Shown here piece by piece: positions 14,251-21,829 of a DNA stretch of 21,979 nucleotides (positions are counted from its first letter, which is position 1; each line of letters starts with the position of its first letter). The notes under the pieces are model-generated. The model did no database searches, was not told the DNA's origin, and saw nothing but the letters and a program-made list of their open reading frames with translations. Both the position numbers and the translations under genes were made by a program. This DNA comes from Candidatus Thorarchaeota archaeon. GTDB lineage: Archaea > Asgardarchaeota > Thorarchaeia > Thorarchaeales > Thorarchaeaceae. The stretch covers positions 1 to 21,979 of the forward strand of contig JAEOSL010000055.1 of assembly GCA_016840385.1 (NCBI GenBank), written 5' to 3'.

Positions 14251-15090
14251 TCATCGATTTTGAAAGACCAGGCAATAGTGGTGGTGAACGTTGGACACGT
14301 ATGTTGTTGGGTATCCCCAGATTCCTAGTTTTTTGTTATCTTGACACCAGATGAGTTCTTGCTGAAGCCAGTAATCTTTCGATAATCTACTTGCTAAGTC
14401 CCACGCAATAGGTCGCATTCTTCCATCGACATCTCGCATATTCTGAACTATGATTGTGAGGTATGCATTTTGCTTCAGGAGTGTTTTGAGACCTGCTAGA
14501 ATTGTTGCTAGTTTCTCGATGTACCCATCATAGTCCTCAATATTACCTAGGTCTCTAGTCGACTCACTATAGTGTTGTTTGAGACCTTTCTCCTCTCTAT
14601 CTTTGTGAACAGAATCACTTCCACCACGGGATTTTCTCAACATATCCCAATAAGGAGGAGATGTAATCAAGTAATCAAACTCCGGGGTATCATCTTTGAA
14701 TTGATTCTCTATGAGTGACTTTGCATTTAGAGCATCACCCACAATGAGGTACTGCTGAGAATTTCCTTCCACTGTATCAAGATACGTACGACCGGTTTTG
14801 GCAAATTCTGGGTTAAGCTCGATTCCGACAGAATTTCTAGAGGTTTCTTTGCATGCAATCAAAGTACTACCTACACCCGCAAAAGGATCTAGAATCCACG
14901 AGCCACTCTTGGAGAAGAAACCAACCAATCGTTTTACTAATTCTTCAGGGAACTTTGCTGGATGTTCAAGCTGAGCGGATGTTCTTGAACGTGGATTAAT
15001 GATGAACCAAGATTTCGTTGCTTTGACCCACTCTTTACCGTCTAGATCATTTAGTGTGTTCTCTGGTTTCTTCCGCAAGACTTCACCCAA
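14251..15090 (-). CDS. DNA methyltransferase (N4-cytosine/N6-adenine type), orphan
   Basis: About 279 residues. Near the N-terminus, SAQLEHPAKFPEELVKRLVG then DPFAGVGST (68-76) and GIELNPEF give the SAM-binding motifs X, I and II; the catalytic TSPPYWDML (143-151) follows, with a target-recognition-like stretch and PTTYVSN after it. TSPPY is the hallmark of amino-methyltransferases acting on DNA (or a related RNA base). The SAM motif precedes the catalytic motif, whereas the similar EHPA-type enzymes usually have it at the C-terminus. No restriction enzyme gene is next to it. The start is uncertain: no in-frame ATG exists; TTG at 15090 or TTG at 15078 (with GGTGA just before it) are the options. 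Confidence 0.87.
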   Translation of the reverse strand: MGEVLRKKPENTLNDLDGKEWVKATKSWFIINPRSRTSAQLEHPAKFPEELVKRLVGFFSKSGSWILDPFAGVGSTLIACKETSRNSVGIELNPEFAKTGRTYLDTVEGNSQQYLIVGDALNAKSLIENQFKDDTPEFDYLITSPPYWDMLRKSRGGSDSVHKDREEKGLKQHYSESTRDLGNIEDYDGYIEKLATILAGLKTLLKQNAYLTIIVQNMRDVDGRMRPIAWDLASRLSKDYWLQQELIWCQDNKKLGIWGYPTTYVSNVHHHYCLVFQNR

Positions 15091-15130
15091 CTTTGTAGAG
15101 AATTGATTGGGTCATAAGTCTAGCTAACAA

Positions 15131-15140
15131 TCATATAGAA
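15131..15140. promoter_or_regulatory. TATA-like element between divergent methyltransferase and PhoU genes
   Basis: TCATATAGAA lies in the 97-bp divergent gap. On the plus strand it would start transcription near 15160, leaving a leader of about 28 nt with GGTGG 7 nt before the PhoU ATG. On the minus strand TCTATATGA is similarly placed for the methyltransferase gene. Confidence 0.3.
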
Positions 15141-15187
15141 ACACCTTAATCTAGCAGTATTAACAAAGGTTGCTTGGTGGCGTCATT

Positions 15188-15886
15188 ATGAACCCCAGCT
15201 TAGAGTCTGTTAATATCGAAATCATTTCTCATCTTGAGAAACTTCACGGGTTGGTAACGACTACACTTTCCCAATCAATGAAAGTCTTTGAAGACTTAGA
15301 TATCGAGGCTGCAGAGCGATACATGGAAACTGCACATGATATCGAAATTCTCCATCATACAATTGAGGATATGGCCTTTGGGGCAATAACTGGATTTTGT
15401 CCAACTGACATTGATCTACGACGGCTTGTATCCTACATTCATACTTCAACAGGTCTTCACAGAGTTGGAAGATATGCTCACAAGATTATGGAGATTGTGA
15501 CCCTAAGTGAAGGCCTTGACCATTTCAAGGACCTCGTGACTCTTCCTTATTTATCAGAGCTCGCAACCACTGCTCTTAGTGTAAGTGTCAGAGCTGTTCT
15601 TGAAGAAGACTTGAGTGAGATTGATCAGCTCGAGAAAATTGAAGCACAGAGTGACAATGAAGCTACTGATATGTTTCAAGAGATTGCCGTCTATCTCACA
15701 AACCGCAGGGATGTTGGTAACATGGCTATGCTCTATGTCATAGTTGGACGTTATTTTGAACGAGCTGCTGACCAAGCTATCATTATTGCAGAATCTGCTG
15801 TCTACTTAGTTAATGGAGAACGAAAGAAACTAGGATTTGCATACAAAGGGGTAGATGACATCAGCGACGTAGTTATTGATATCTAA
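15188..15886 (+). CDS. PhoU-family protein
   Basis: 232 residues from the ATG at 15188 (GGTGG 7 nt upstream); a TTG 18 nt earlier is open but overlaps that ribosome site. It is all helical, with two PhoU three-helix repeats. The signature helix of the family (E/R-R-x-x-D/R-x-A-x-x-I) appears as HRVGRYAHKI in the first repeat and ERAADQAIIIAESAVYLVNG in the second, the latter nearly canonical. PhoU proteins bind metal clusters and link phosphate uptake (PstSCAB) to signalling. No phosphate transporter genes are nearby, so this is an orphan copy; archaeal PhoU-like proteins also accompany other transporters. Its stop lies 3 bp from the stop of the facing GTPase gene. Confidence 0.85.
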   Translation: MNPSLESVNIEIISHLEKLHGLVTTTLSQSMKVFEDLDIEAAERYMETAHDIEILHHTIEDMAFGAITGFCPTDIDLRRLVSYIHTSTGLHRVGRYAHKIMEIVTLSEGLDHFKDLVTLPYLSELATTALSVSVRAVLEEDLSEIDQLEKIEAQSDNEATDMFQEIAVYLTNRRDVGNMAMLYVIVGRYFERAADQAIIIAESAVYLVNGERKKLGFAYKGVDDISDVVIDI

Positions 15887-15889
15887 AAA

Positions 15890-16420
15890 CTACTCTTTCT
15901 TCTTGCCTCGCTCAGACATGATCTTCTGAACCAATTCCTTGAAGGCATCATTAACATTAGTATTTTCTATGGCACTCGTCTGAATGTGAATCAATCCTCG
16001 GGCTTCGAGCATTCCTTTGATTTGCTCAGGCGTAATCATGGACTCAAGGTCAATTTTATTCTCAATAGCAACAACGGGAATCTTACCAGCAGAGGCATAA
16101 AGCGCATTCAACCACTCATCAATATGTTGCAGAGTTTCTAATCTCGTTCTATCGAAGATGAAAAAGGCTCCCGACGCATTAGCACTGAACTGTTCGCGTA
16201 GTTGAGCAAAGGACTCCTGACCACCTAGGTCCCAAATTACTTGCTTGTGGATATTCCCATCGAATTCGACTTTCTTAACATGCAATACCGCACCGATGGT
16301 TCGCCCCACATCAGGACTCAGACTATCATAGACGTATCGTTGGACTAGTGATGTCTTACCAACAAGACTATCTCCTAGTAACACAATCTTATGAACGAAG
16401 TCTGGGTCGTTATCACTCAT
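15890..16420 (-). CDS. Ras/Rab-like small GTPase B
   Basis: 176 residues from the ATG at 16420, with GGGGAG 8 nt upstream. All five guanine-nucleotide motifs are present: G1 GDSLVGKTS (16-24), G2 Thr41 in GRTIGA, G3 WDLGGQE (63-69), G4 ENKID (120-124) and G5 TSA (148-150). The overall pattern is that of Ras/Rab GTPases, but G3 has D-L-G-G-Q as in Arf and Rag GTPases instead of D-T-A-G-Q. The catalytic Gln is kept. There is no C-terminal Cys, so no prenylation; the tail is basic (SERGKKKE). Expanded families of such GTPases are a hallmark of Asgard archaea. It follows GTPase A by 19 bp and is probably in one operon with it. No activator or exchange-factor gene is recognisable nearby. Confidence 0.93.
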   Translation of the reverse strand: MSDNDPDFVHKIVLLGDSLVGKTSLVQRYVYDSLSPDVGRTIGAVLHVKKVEFDGNIHKQVIWDLGGQESFAQLREQFSANASGAFFIFDRTRLETLQHIDEWLNALYASAGKIPVVAIENKIDLESMITPEQIKGMLEARGLIHIQTSAIENTNVNDAFKELVQKIMSERGKKKE

Positions 16421-16439
16421 CAGACCATCTCCCCTGTAT

Positions 16440-16976
16440 TCACATATTTTTCTTACTCTTGTTACGAGCATTATCCAGAATCTTTTCTGTCATTTCGCTG
16501 AATGCTTCTTCAACATTGGTGTCTTCTTTTGCACTAGTCTTGATCATTTTCACATTATGCTTCTTCGTTACTTTGTCTTTCACTGCTTGGGAAATGGCAC
16601 TCTCAAGGTCTGTTTTGTTCTCACAGATAATTAGCGGAATCTCTCCAGTGACATCATAGAGAGCCTTGACCCAACTGTCAACACGTTCAATGGTTTCTTT
16701 CCTGCTTGTATCGAAGACTAGGAATGCACCTGAGGCATTCATGTAGTACGCTTTTCGAAGCTGAGCAAATCCGTCTTGGCCTGCGATGTCCCAAATTACT
16801 AATTTGACCAAAATATCATCTACTTGAACCATCTTGAGGTGAATATCCGTGCCGATGGTTGCTAGGTAATCTCCCTCAAAGGAGTCATATACAAAACGGC
16901 CTACTAAGGAAGTTTTTCCGACAGCTCCTTCACCAAGAAAGACGATTTTGAATAGATAGGCAGCAGTATCTTGCAG
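16440..16976 (-). CDS. Ras/Rab-like small GTPase A (start codon unusual or frameshifted)
   Basis: About 178 residues. G1 GEGAVGKTS (15-23), G2 Thr40 in LATIGTD, G3 WDIAGQD (62-68), G4 ENKTD (119-123) and G5 TSAKE (147-151) are complete, so the protein should bind and hydrolyse GTP. G3 is closer to Ras/Rab than in GTPase B. No Cys tail. The first in-frame ATG (16832) lies after the P-loop and cannot be the true start. Upstream, the frame is open only to a TAG at 16995-16997 and contains no ATG, GTG or TTG. Either CTG at 16976 is used (GGAG 10 nt upstream), or the ATG at 16983 is real and a base has been gained in the CCC just after it; removing one C gives MDLQDTAAYLFKIVFLGEG, a normal-looking N-terminus. 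Confidence 0.85.
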   Translation of the reverse strand: MQDTAAYLFKIVFLGEGAVGKTSLVGRFVYDSFEGDYLATIGTDIHLKMVQVDDILVKLVIWDIAGQDGFAQLRKAYYMNASGAFLVFDTSRKETIERVDSWVKALYDVTGEIPLIICENKTDLESAISQAVKDKVTKKHNVKMIKTSAKEDTNVEEAFSEMTEKILDNARNKSKKNM

Positions 16977-17121
16977 GGTCCATACACTCCGCTTCTACGC
17001 GTGATTGTTGTTGGATACGCTAATCGTCTAATAACACTATCGCCAATAGAACCCGAAAATATGTATCTAGGACCAAAAGTAGAAAAGCGGTTTGATGAAC
17101 CCAGAAGCTTAGGTGGAACCG

Positions 17122-17913
17122 ATGCAGATTGGAACTTATGCACGAACCAATGAACAGGTCTTTCGCGGAATTGAGAGTGAGCCTGATTTCATTGAGCTCC
17201 GCATGGATGTAAACCATCAGATTGTTTTCAATGAAGCAAAGACTGCATTAAATAAAGCAGGCATTCCATGTACACTGCATCTTCCCAGCGATCAAAATTG
17301 GAAACCTAGTGAGTTGAGTGAGGATATTGTTCCGTATATTGACTTGGCTCAAATGATTGATGCTAAGTTGGTCACATTTCACTCATCGCTATCTAGCCTT
17401 CTCTACAGTGATAAAGAGATTGATACATTCTTGCAAGCGCTTCCGCTTGCGTATGATACCGCAAAAGAATCTGGGGTTACTCTAGCAATCGAAACTCTGG
17501 GGCTTTACTATGCAGAAATGTTGATGGTATTAGATGAATTTCCTGACCTCAAGATAGATCTTGATATTGGACATGGACAATTACTAGCTTCTCGTAACAG
17601 AGCACTTGCTCATATCGAACATTACTGCCAAAATATCGGGATGGTCAATGTTCACGACAATAATGCATGTGAAGGTTTTGCAGGCATTCTCGAAAGTAAG
17701 AAAATGAACGAGTTCACACAAGAAGAACTACGTAAGATGGCAAAAATCTGTGATAAGCATCTTCCAATTGGTGATGGGTCAATCGAGTTCTCACCAATCT
17801 TCGCTGCACTCAAACAGCGGAACTACGATGGTCGCTTCCTTATGCTATGTTCTGATCCTCTATATTTCTCGAAAGAACGTGATAAGTTCACAGACCTTTG
17901 GGTGAAATCCTAA
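17122..17913 (+). CDS. Sugar phosphate isomerase/epimerase-like TIM barrel (xylose-isomerase-like fold)
   Basis: 263 residues from the ATG at 17122 with AGGTGG 5 nt upstream; a GTG three codons earlier overlaps that site. The family motifs occur in order: FIELRMD (23-29), CTLHLP with His53, LVTFHSS with His87, LAIETLG with Glu124, IDLDIGHGQL with Asp148 and His151, VNVHDNN with His178, and LPIGDGSIEF (214-223). These are the metal-binding and barrel-end residues of the AP-endonuclease-2/xylose-isomerase-like superfamily. Members are sugar isomerases, epimerases or DNA endonuclease IV; the extra His/Asp ligands of endonuclease IV are not evident, so an isomerase-like role is more likely. It is divergent from the GTPases; its stop overlaps that of the zinc-ribbon gene by 4 bp. 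Confidence 0.83.
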   Translation: MQIGTYARTNEQVFRGIESEPDFIELRMDVNHQIVFNEAKTALNKAGIPCTLHLPSDQNWKPSELSEDIVPYIDLAQMIDAKLVTFHSSLSSLLYSDKEIDTFLQALPLAYDTAKESGVTLAIETLGLYYAEMLMVLDEFPDLKIDLDIGHGQLLASRNRALAHIEHYCQNIGMVNVHDNNACEGFAGILESKKMNEFTQEELRKMAKICDKHLPIGDGSIEFSPIFAALKQRNYDGRFLMLCSDPLYFSKERDKFTDLWVKS

Positions 17914-18905
17914 GTTTTCTTAGCAAGGGTTTCGATGATTTTCTTAACTTCACCTAAACCGATATTGTCTCCAGCTTTTGCATAAAGTGCATGAGCCATT
18001 CGAACTATTCGCAATGCGTCATTTCCTTTTCCTTGGACAATGAAGAAGCGAGCCTGCTTTAGTCGAGCTGCGCCCATAGCGGCATAAACCTCTCTTGGGT
18101 ACTCGAACATATCTACGTTGATTGTTTTCCCACAATCCGGACAGGCAATAACTAAGTCAATGTCATCTTCTGTAGCTGAAGAAGATGGTGGAGTGTCGGA
18201 CACTGGAGGTGCTTGTGGTGCGAATCCTGTCGTTGGTTCTTCTCCGATTCCTGGGGGCGCTGAATCAACATCACTCTCATATTTAGAAGAAGTGAATTCA
18301 GCTGTAGCAGGAATTGAACCAAATCCAGTTGGTTGTATTGACTCAGGCTTTGATTCAGGTGCTTGTTCAACATAAGCTGATCGAGATCCCAGTATACTTT
18401 CTTCAATCTGAGCTGAAGTTGGCATAGTCGGTTTCATAATGTCTGCAGCTTCAGGAGGTAGGGGTTCGCTTCCCTCCATCATTGTAGGTGGTGGTACATC
18501 CCCACCAGCCATCATCCCAGGTCCTTCAAGCAATTCTTTGACCTCACTGGCTCGAAGCATTCTTGTTTCAATGATTCCTGATCCACCTGGCTCATCAATA
18601 CCCACAGTTTCAGCTTTAGCAAAGGCTTCACGTGCTTTCTCTAATTCTGATTGCTTCCTTCCCCCACCAGCGACTCTTACCCTATCTCTCGAAACCTCAC
18701 TAGGTTTTACCCATTGATCATTCATAGCTCCAGCTGCCTGTGGTGTTGGAGGAGCTACAGGAGCAGGCGTTGCAGGTGCTTCAGGGACCGGTGCTGGCGC
18801 TGGAGCTGCTGCGGGTTTTGCCTTCTTAATTAGAGACCCACCACATCTTATACAAAATTTACGAGTGGGCTGATTAGCTTTCCCACATTTTTCACAGTTA
18901 CGCAC
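17910..18905 (-). CDS. Zinc-ribbon protein with Pro/Ala-rich linker and C-terminal helical domain
   Basis: 331 residues from a GTG at 18905, chosen because GAGGTGA lies just upstream and the first zinc Cys follows at once; the longer frame to 19031 would run into the neighbouring gene. The N-terminus is a complete zinc ribbon, C4-x2-C7-x10-C18-x2-C21. A Pro/Ala-rich stretch (about 30-58) and a long low-complexity linker to about 245 follow. The last part begins with ACPDCGKTINVDM, a half ribbon lacking a second Cys pair, and ends in helices (AARLKQARFFIVQGKGNDAL and onward) resembling a TPR-like hairpin. Probably a cytosolic scaffold or adaptor; family not recognised. Confidence 0.75.
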   Translation of the reverse strand: MRNCEKCGKANQPTRKFCIRCGGSLIKKAKPAAAPAPAPVPEAPATPAPVAPPTPQAAGAMNDQWVKPSEVSRDRVRVAGGGRKQSELEKAREAFAKAETVGIDEPGGSGIIETRMLRASEVKELLEGPGMMAGGDVPPPTMMEGSEPLPPEAADIMKPTMPTSAQIEESILGSRSAYVEQAPESKPESIQPTGFGSIPATAEFTSSKYESDVDSAPPGIGEEPTTGFAPQAPPVSDTPPSSSATEDDIDLVIACPDCGKTINVDMFEYPREVYAAMGAARLKQARFFIVQGKGNDALRIVRMAHALYAKAGDNIGLGEVKKIIETLAKKT

Positions 18906-18943
18906 AACCTCACCTCTAGTTACTGCTACATAAACGTCAATGC

Positions 18944-18953
18944 TGATTAAACT
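18944..18953 (-). promoter_or_regulatory. Possible TATA element of the zinc-ribbon gene
   Basis: The minus strand reads AGTTTAATC here. A start near 18921 would leave a leader of about 16 nt carrying GAGGTGA. A second A/T stretch (GTTTATGT, around 18928-18935) is an alternative. Confidence 0.3.
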
Positions 18954-18982
18954 TTGGGGAACATATGAAATTCTGCTATCTT

Positions 18983-20215
18983 CTATGATACTGATTTGAT
19001 ACTGCTCTGAATAGAACTTGCAGTTTCGCACACTCTATGATAACAATCATTGATACTCTTGCTACTCTTTATTGTTGTACATATTGGGTCTCCTCTATTC
19101 ACAAAAACACCTGCAGGAGATTTATCGAAAATATCTGGGATTTTTGATAGATCCGCAATAGTCCCTGATTTTCTAGAATACACAATCATTTTCACAGTCG
19201 GGAGGAATGAAGGAATTTCCTCTATCAGCTCTTGTTCTGCGGCTCTGACATGTTGCTCTGTGATGGAAATATCCCCTGCAATTTCCAGCATTTCTAACGT
19301 CCCTTGAATACGAGGATTAATCTCCATTAACCAGATGGAGTCGAATCTATCCACGATAAAATCGAATCCAACTGACCCCATAAGCTCCAATTGAACTGAG
19401 AGTTTCTCTGAAATCTCCCTGATCTCTTGTTCGATCTTTGAATCTAACCCAGATGGAAGATAATTTCCACAATATGCGAAATCACAGTTTCTTCCTGCAG
19501 ATGGTGAGCCTATCAATTGTGATTGGACTGACACAGCTTTTGCTTTTCTTCCAGTTGAAAGAACACTACAGCTGTAATCTTTTCCACGAATGTATTGCTG
19601 GACTACCAAGGGGTTTTCATCATTCTCTTCCTGTTTTGATTTCATGAATCGTTTCAAATCACTTTCGCTTCCTATGAACCGAATTCCACTTCCACCTCCA
19701 GATTGCATAGGCCGTAGCAAATAGGGGAATTCCAATTCAGACGAAATTTCCCTGAACGCATTTGGAGATTGGACTCGCTGACGTTGTGGAACTTTGCATG
19801 ATTTGCTATCAATCATTTTCGATACAATGGTAAGATTTCGAGAATTCTTCATAGATATTGGAGAAGAACCAATTAACAAACCTCGTTCATGAATTGATTT
19901 CAATGCATCAACGTGATCGTCAAAGCCACTCCCTACAATGATGTAGTCTAGTTCTACATTTTTCGTTAGAAATTCGAAATTGTCAATGAGAGCCTGTTGT
20001 AATGGCAACTCAAGGGGCTGACGTTGTCTAACTCCCGGAACCGGGGTGAGAACCGCAATGCAATCATCTGAAACATCAGGAAGGTCACTATCTCCCCAGT
20101 AATCAGAAACAAATGTTCTAGCACCTTGTCTTCTGAGAGAAGCTGCTATGGGTCGTGCATTGAACCCAATGACTCCTACGTTTTTTCCATCGAGTACTGA
20201 GGAGTGCAGCGACAT
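18983..20215 (-). CDS. ATP-grasp ligase (COG2232-like predicted ATP-dependent carboligase)
   Basis: 410 residues. The N-terminal pre-ATP-grasp domain opens with VGVIGFNARPIAASLRRQGA then SDYWGDSDLPD, a combination seen in the archaeal COG2232 group. The ATP-grasp core has YLLRPMQSGGGSGIRF (165-180; glycine-rich loop), VVQQYIRGKDYSCSVLS (strand and Glu/Gln-containing hinge), and GSVGFDFIVDR...LMEINPRIQG, where E298-I-N-P-R supplies Mg-ATP ligands. It should therefore form an amide or thioester-like bond from a carboxylate via acyl phosphate; the substrate is unknown. Members of this group occur near archaeal cofactor pathways, but no such gene is here. The gene is divergent from a cupin gene, with 67 bp between them. 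The ribosome site is weak (GGATGAT). Confidence 0.85.
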   Translation of the reverse strand: MSLHSSVLDGKNVGVIGFNARPIAASLRRQGARTFVSDYWGDSDLPDVSDDCIAVLTPVPGVRQRQPLELPLQQALIDNFEFLTKNVELDYIIVGSGFDDHVDALKSIHERGLLIGSSPISMKNSRNLTIVSKMIDSKSCKVPQRQRVQSPNAFREISSELEFPYLLRPMQSGGGSGIRFIGSESDLKRFMKSKQEENDENPLVVQQYIRGKDYSCSVLSTGRKAKAVSVQSQLIGSPSAGRNCDFAYCGNYLPSGLDSKIEQEIREISEKLSVQLELMGSVGFDFIVDRFDSIWLMEINPRIQGTLEMLEIAGDISITEQHVRAAEQELIEEIPSFLPTVKMIVYSRKSGTIADLSKIPDIFDKSPAGVFVNRGDPICTTIKSSKSINDCYHRVCETASSIQSSIKSVS

Positions 20216-20282
20216 AGAGCTTGAATCATCCAGATACCTGATAAGAGCTTCCGCTCTGCTGTATAACTAGGAAATACCCGTT

Positions 20283-20603
20283 ATGAAAAAAGTACACGAG
20301 TCCGAAATCACTCCAAAAACTATCGCTGGCAAAATCGGCTCTGTTAACGCTTATGATATTCTTGACGAAAGTATTCAAGCTGGCATTCGAGTTGTTCCGC
20401 CCAATAGTGATGTACCTACTCGAACCCACAAACATCCTGAAAGGCAGATAATCTATGTAATTGAGGGAACCGCTGAGATAACAAATCTGATTGATACTTT
20501 GCAACTGAGCCCAGGTGATTTTGTTGTCCTTGAAACAGATGAAGAACACTATGTGAGAACTGCTGATGAAGAAGTAAAAGTGTTTGAAATCAAGTTCCCC
20601 TAG
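20283..20603 (+). CDS. Small cupin-domain protein
   Basis: 106 residues, a single conserved beta-barrel cupin. Motif 1 is THKHPERQIIYVIEGTAEIT with candidate metal ligands His49, His51 and Gln55 (Gln replaces the usual Glu), and motif 2 is LSPGDFVVLETDEEHY with His89. It could bind a metal and a small ligand. AGGAAA lies about 10 nt before the ATG. Divergent from the ATP-grasp gene and followed 41 bp later by the methyltransferase-like gene on the same strand. Function unknown beyond the fold. Confidence 0.85.
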   Translation: MKKVHESEITPKTIAGKIGSVNAYDILDESIQAGIRVVPPNSDVPTRTHKHPERQIIYVIEGTAEITNLIDTLQLSPGDFVVLETDEEHYVRTADEEVKVFEIKFP

Positions 20604-20644
20604 AACCGTAATCCAAATATCATTGAGTGTATTTCCTCATTTGA

Positions 20645-21403
20645 ATGATGATGGAAGACAAGGACCTCCGAAATGTATATCCAATTTCTTGGATAACTGA
20701 AAGCAGTCAATTTACTGAATTCATTGAGAGGTCTCTGTCTTCTTCAGAAGATGATCTACTTGTAGCAGATTTTGCATCTGGTGAATATGATCGAGTTCCC
20801 ACATTCATTACAAGAGAACTACCCAAGCTGATAGATACCTCTACTAGTTCTAGACACATCGTTGTTTATTGTACAGATCTTCATGCACTACGATTGGATA
20901 GTCTCTATAGCAAACTCGAAGAAGAAGGGTCTCTTTCTCAAGTTCGTGTTGTACATGCAGCATTAGAAACTATGGATACTACTGCGAATCTACAACCTGA
21001 GAATTTGGAATATATTAACAATAATCCTGAAGTGATTAACTGGCTTGATGATTTTCTAATTGGAGAGCAGTGTTTTCCCGCTGAGTGTTTTGATATTGGA
21101 ATTCTCAATAATGATGTCATTGGTTACCTGTTTGAGTATTATACCGAGTATAGCAATGCAGAAATAGGTCTCCAAAAAGTATGGAATCTAATTCGGCCAA
21201 ATGGTCTACTCATTGTTACAATGCCCTGTCTACAGTACAAGGTTGATAATATCGCAGTTCTAGAGAAGCTTGGATTCACCTATCTTGAAGGACATGATAT
21301 CACTCTCTCAAGTAGTGAGAAGGTGCTTCTTGAGAAGAATGTCCAATTGGACAAGCTAAGCAATCTGGGCCATTATACCTTCTTACTCTTCTCTAAAAAC
21401 TGA
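20645..21403 (+). CDS. SAM-dependent methyltransferase-like protein (class I fold)
   Basis: 252 residues beginning with three consecutive ATG codons; any could be the start. The Rossmann pattern is recognisable: LLVADFASGEYDRVP (38-52) as motif I, HIVVYCTDLHALRLD with Asp78 closing strand 2, a strand FDIGILNNDVIGYLFEYY (149-166) at motif IV, and LIRPNGLLIVTMP (182-194) as the conserved strand before the final sheet pair. The glycine-rich loop is imperfect (A-S-G-E-Y-D), so catalytic activity is not certain. No ribosome site is visible; AAATATCA lies about 27 bp upstream, which would fit a leaderless message. The last 11 bp overlap the end of the facing small membrane-protein gene. Substrate unknown. 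Confidence 0.75.
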   Translation: MMMEDKDLRNVYPISWITESSQFTEFIERSLSSSEDDLLVADFASGEYDRVPTFITRELPKLIDTSTSSRHIVVYCTDLHALRLDSLYSKLEEEGSLSQVRVVHAALETMDTTANLQPENLEYINNNPEVINWLDDFLIGEQCFPAECFDIGILNNDVIGYLFEYYTEYSNAEIGLQKVWNLIRPNGLLIVTMPCLQYKVDNIAVLEKLGFTYLEGHDITLSSSEKVLLEKNVQLDKLSNLGHYTFLLFSKN

Positions 21404-21620
21404 GGTTTGCTGGCACTGGTTTGACTTTGTAGTATATTGCCGCTAGTACAGCAATAATTCCAGCCCCAACTAAAACTAGAGTTATCATTAATTGATCTCC
21501 AGTTGCAATAGGTGGAGAAGTTACTCTTGTACTAGTAGGTGCATTTACCAACCAGATAAGAATGCAATCTACTACAAGGAACGCTGAAACGAAACCTAAA
21601 CCACGATAACCATAAGCCAA
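21393..21620 (-). CDS. Small two-helix membrane protein, function unknown
   Basis: 75 residues with a TTG start at 21620 supported by GGGAG 6 nt upstream. Helices lie at about 8-26 (GFVSAFLVVDCILIWLV) and 45-63 (MITLVLVGAGIIAVLAAIYY), separated by a Pro/Ser/Thr-rich loop, with a short KVKPVP tail. No family recognised. It overlaps the tail of the methyltransferase-like gene. Confidence 0.65.
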   Translation of the reverse strand: MAYGYRGLGFVSAFLVVDCILIWLVNAPTSTRVTSPPIATGDQLMITLVLVGAGIIAVLAAIYYKVKPVPANLSF

Positions 21621-21668
21621 TATTATCTCCCTCGCAAAGGGATTGTACGTTTTCTTTTACTAACAAGG

Positions 21669-21678
21669 ATATATATTT
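21669..21678 (-). promoter_or_regulatory. TATA-like element of the two-helix membrane-protein gene
   Basis: The minus strand reads AAATATATAT here. A start near 21648 would give a leader of about 28 nt containing the GGGAG site. Confidence 0.45.
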
Positions 21679-21772
21679 GGCTAATTTCAACAAACCCGCG
21701 AAACTGATACACAATGCAATATTTGATATCCTTTCACATGGTTGAATACCTGCGCGTTATATTTATCGGCAA

Positions 21773-21781
21773 AGCTTTATA
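21773..21781 (+). promoter_or_regulatory. TATA element of the right-edge gene
   Basis: GCTTTATA preceded by AAA has the form of an archaeal BRE-TATA pair. A start near 21805 would leave about 25 nt of leader with GGGGA 8 nt before the ATG. A second A/T stretch lies at 21756-21766. Confidence 0.5.
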
Positions 21782-21829
21782 GTGAGCCTGCAACGTATAG
21801 TGCTGACAAGGTTATAGGGGAAAACCGAC

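Noticed and set aside
16971..17153. Plus-strand 60-codon frame opposite the GTPase A start
   Set aside because: It runs from antisense of GTPase A through the divergent promoter region into the TIM-barrel gene; no ribosome site or recognisable pattern.
17122..17913. Endonuclease IV (DNA repair)
   Set aside because: The TIM barrel fits, but the pattern of metal ligands and the LPIGDGSIEF end resemble sugar isomerase-like members more than the tri-metal endonuclease.
18725..18835. Pro/Ala-rich repeats as a tandem DNA repeat or mobile element scar
   Set aside because: This is a low-complexity linker inside the zinc-ribbon protein, with no exact repeat unit.
20226..20549. Minus-strand open frame of 107 codons
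   Set aside because: Antisense to the cupin gene, which has clear family motifs on the other strand.
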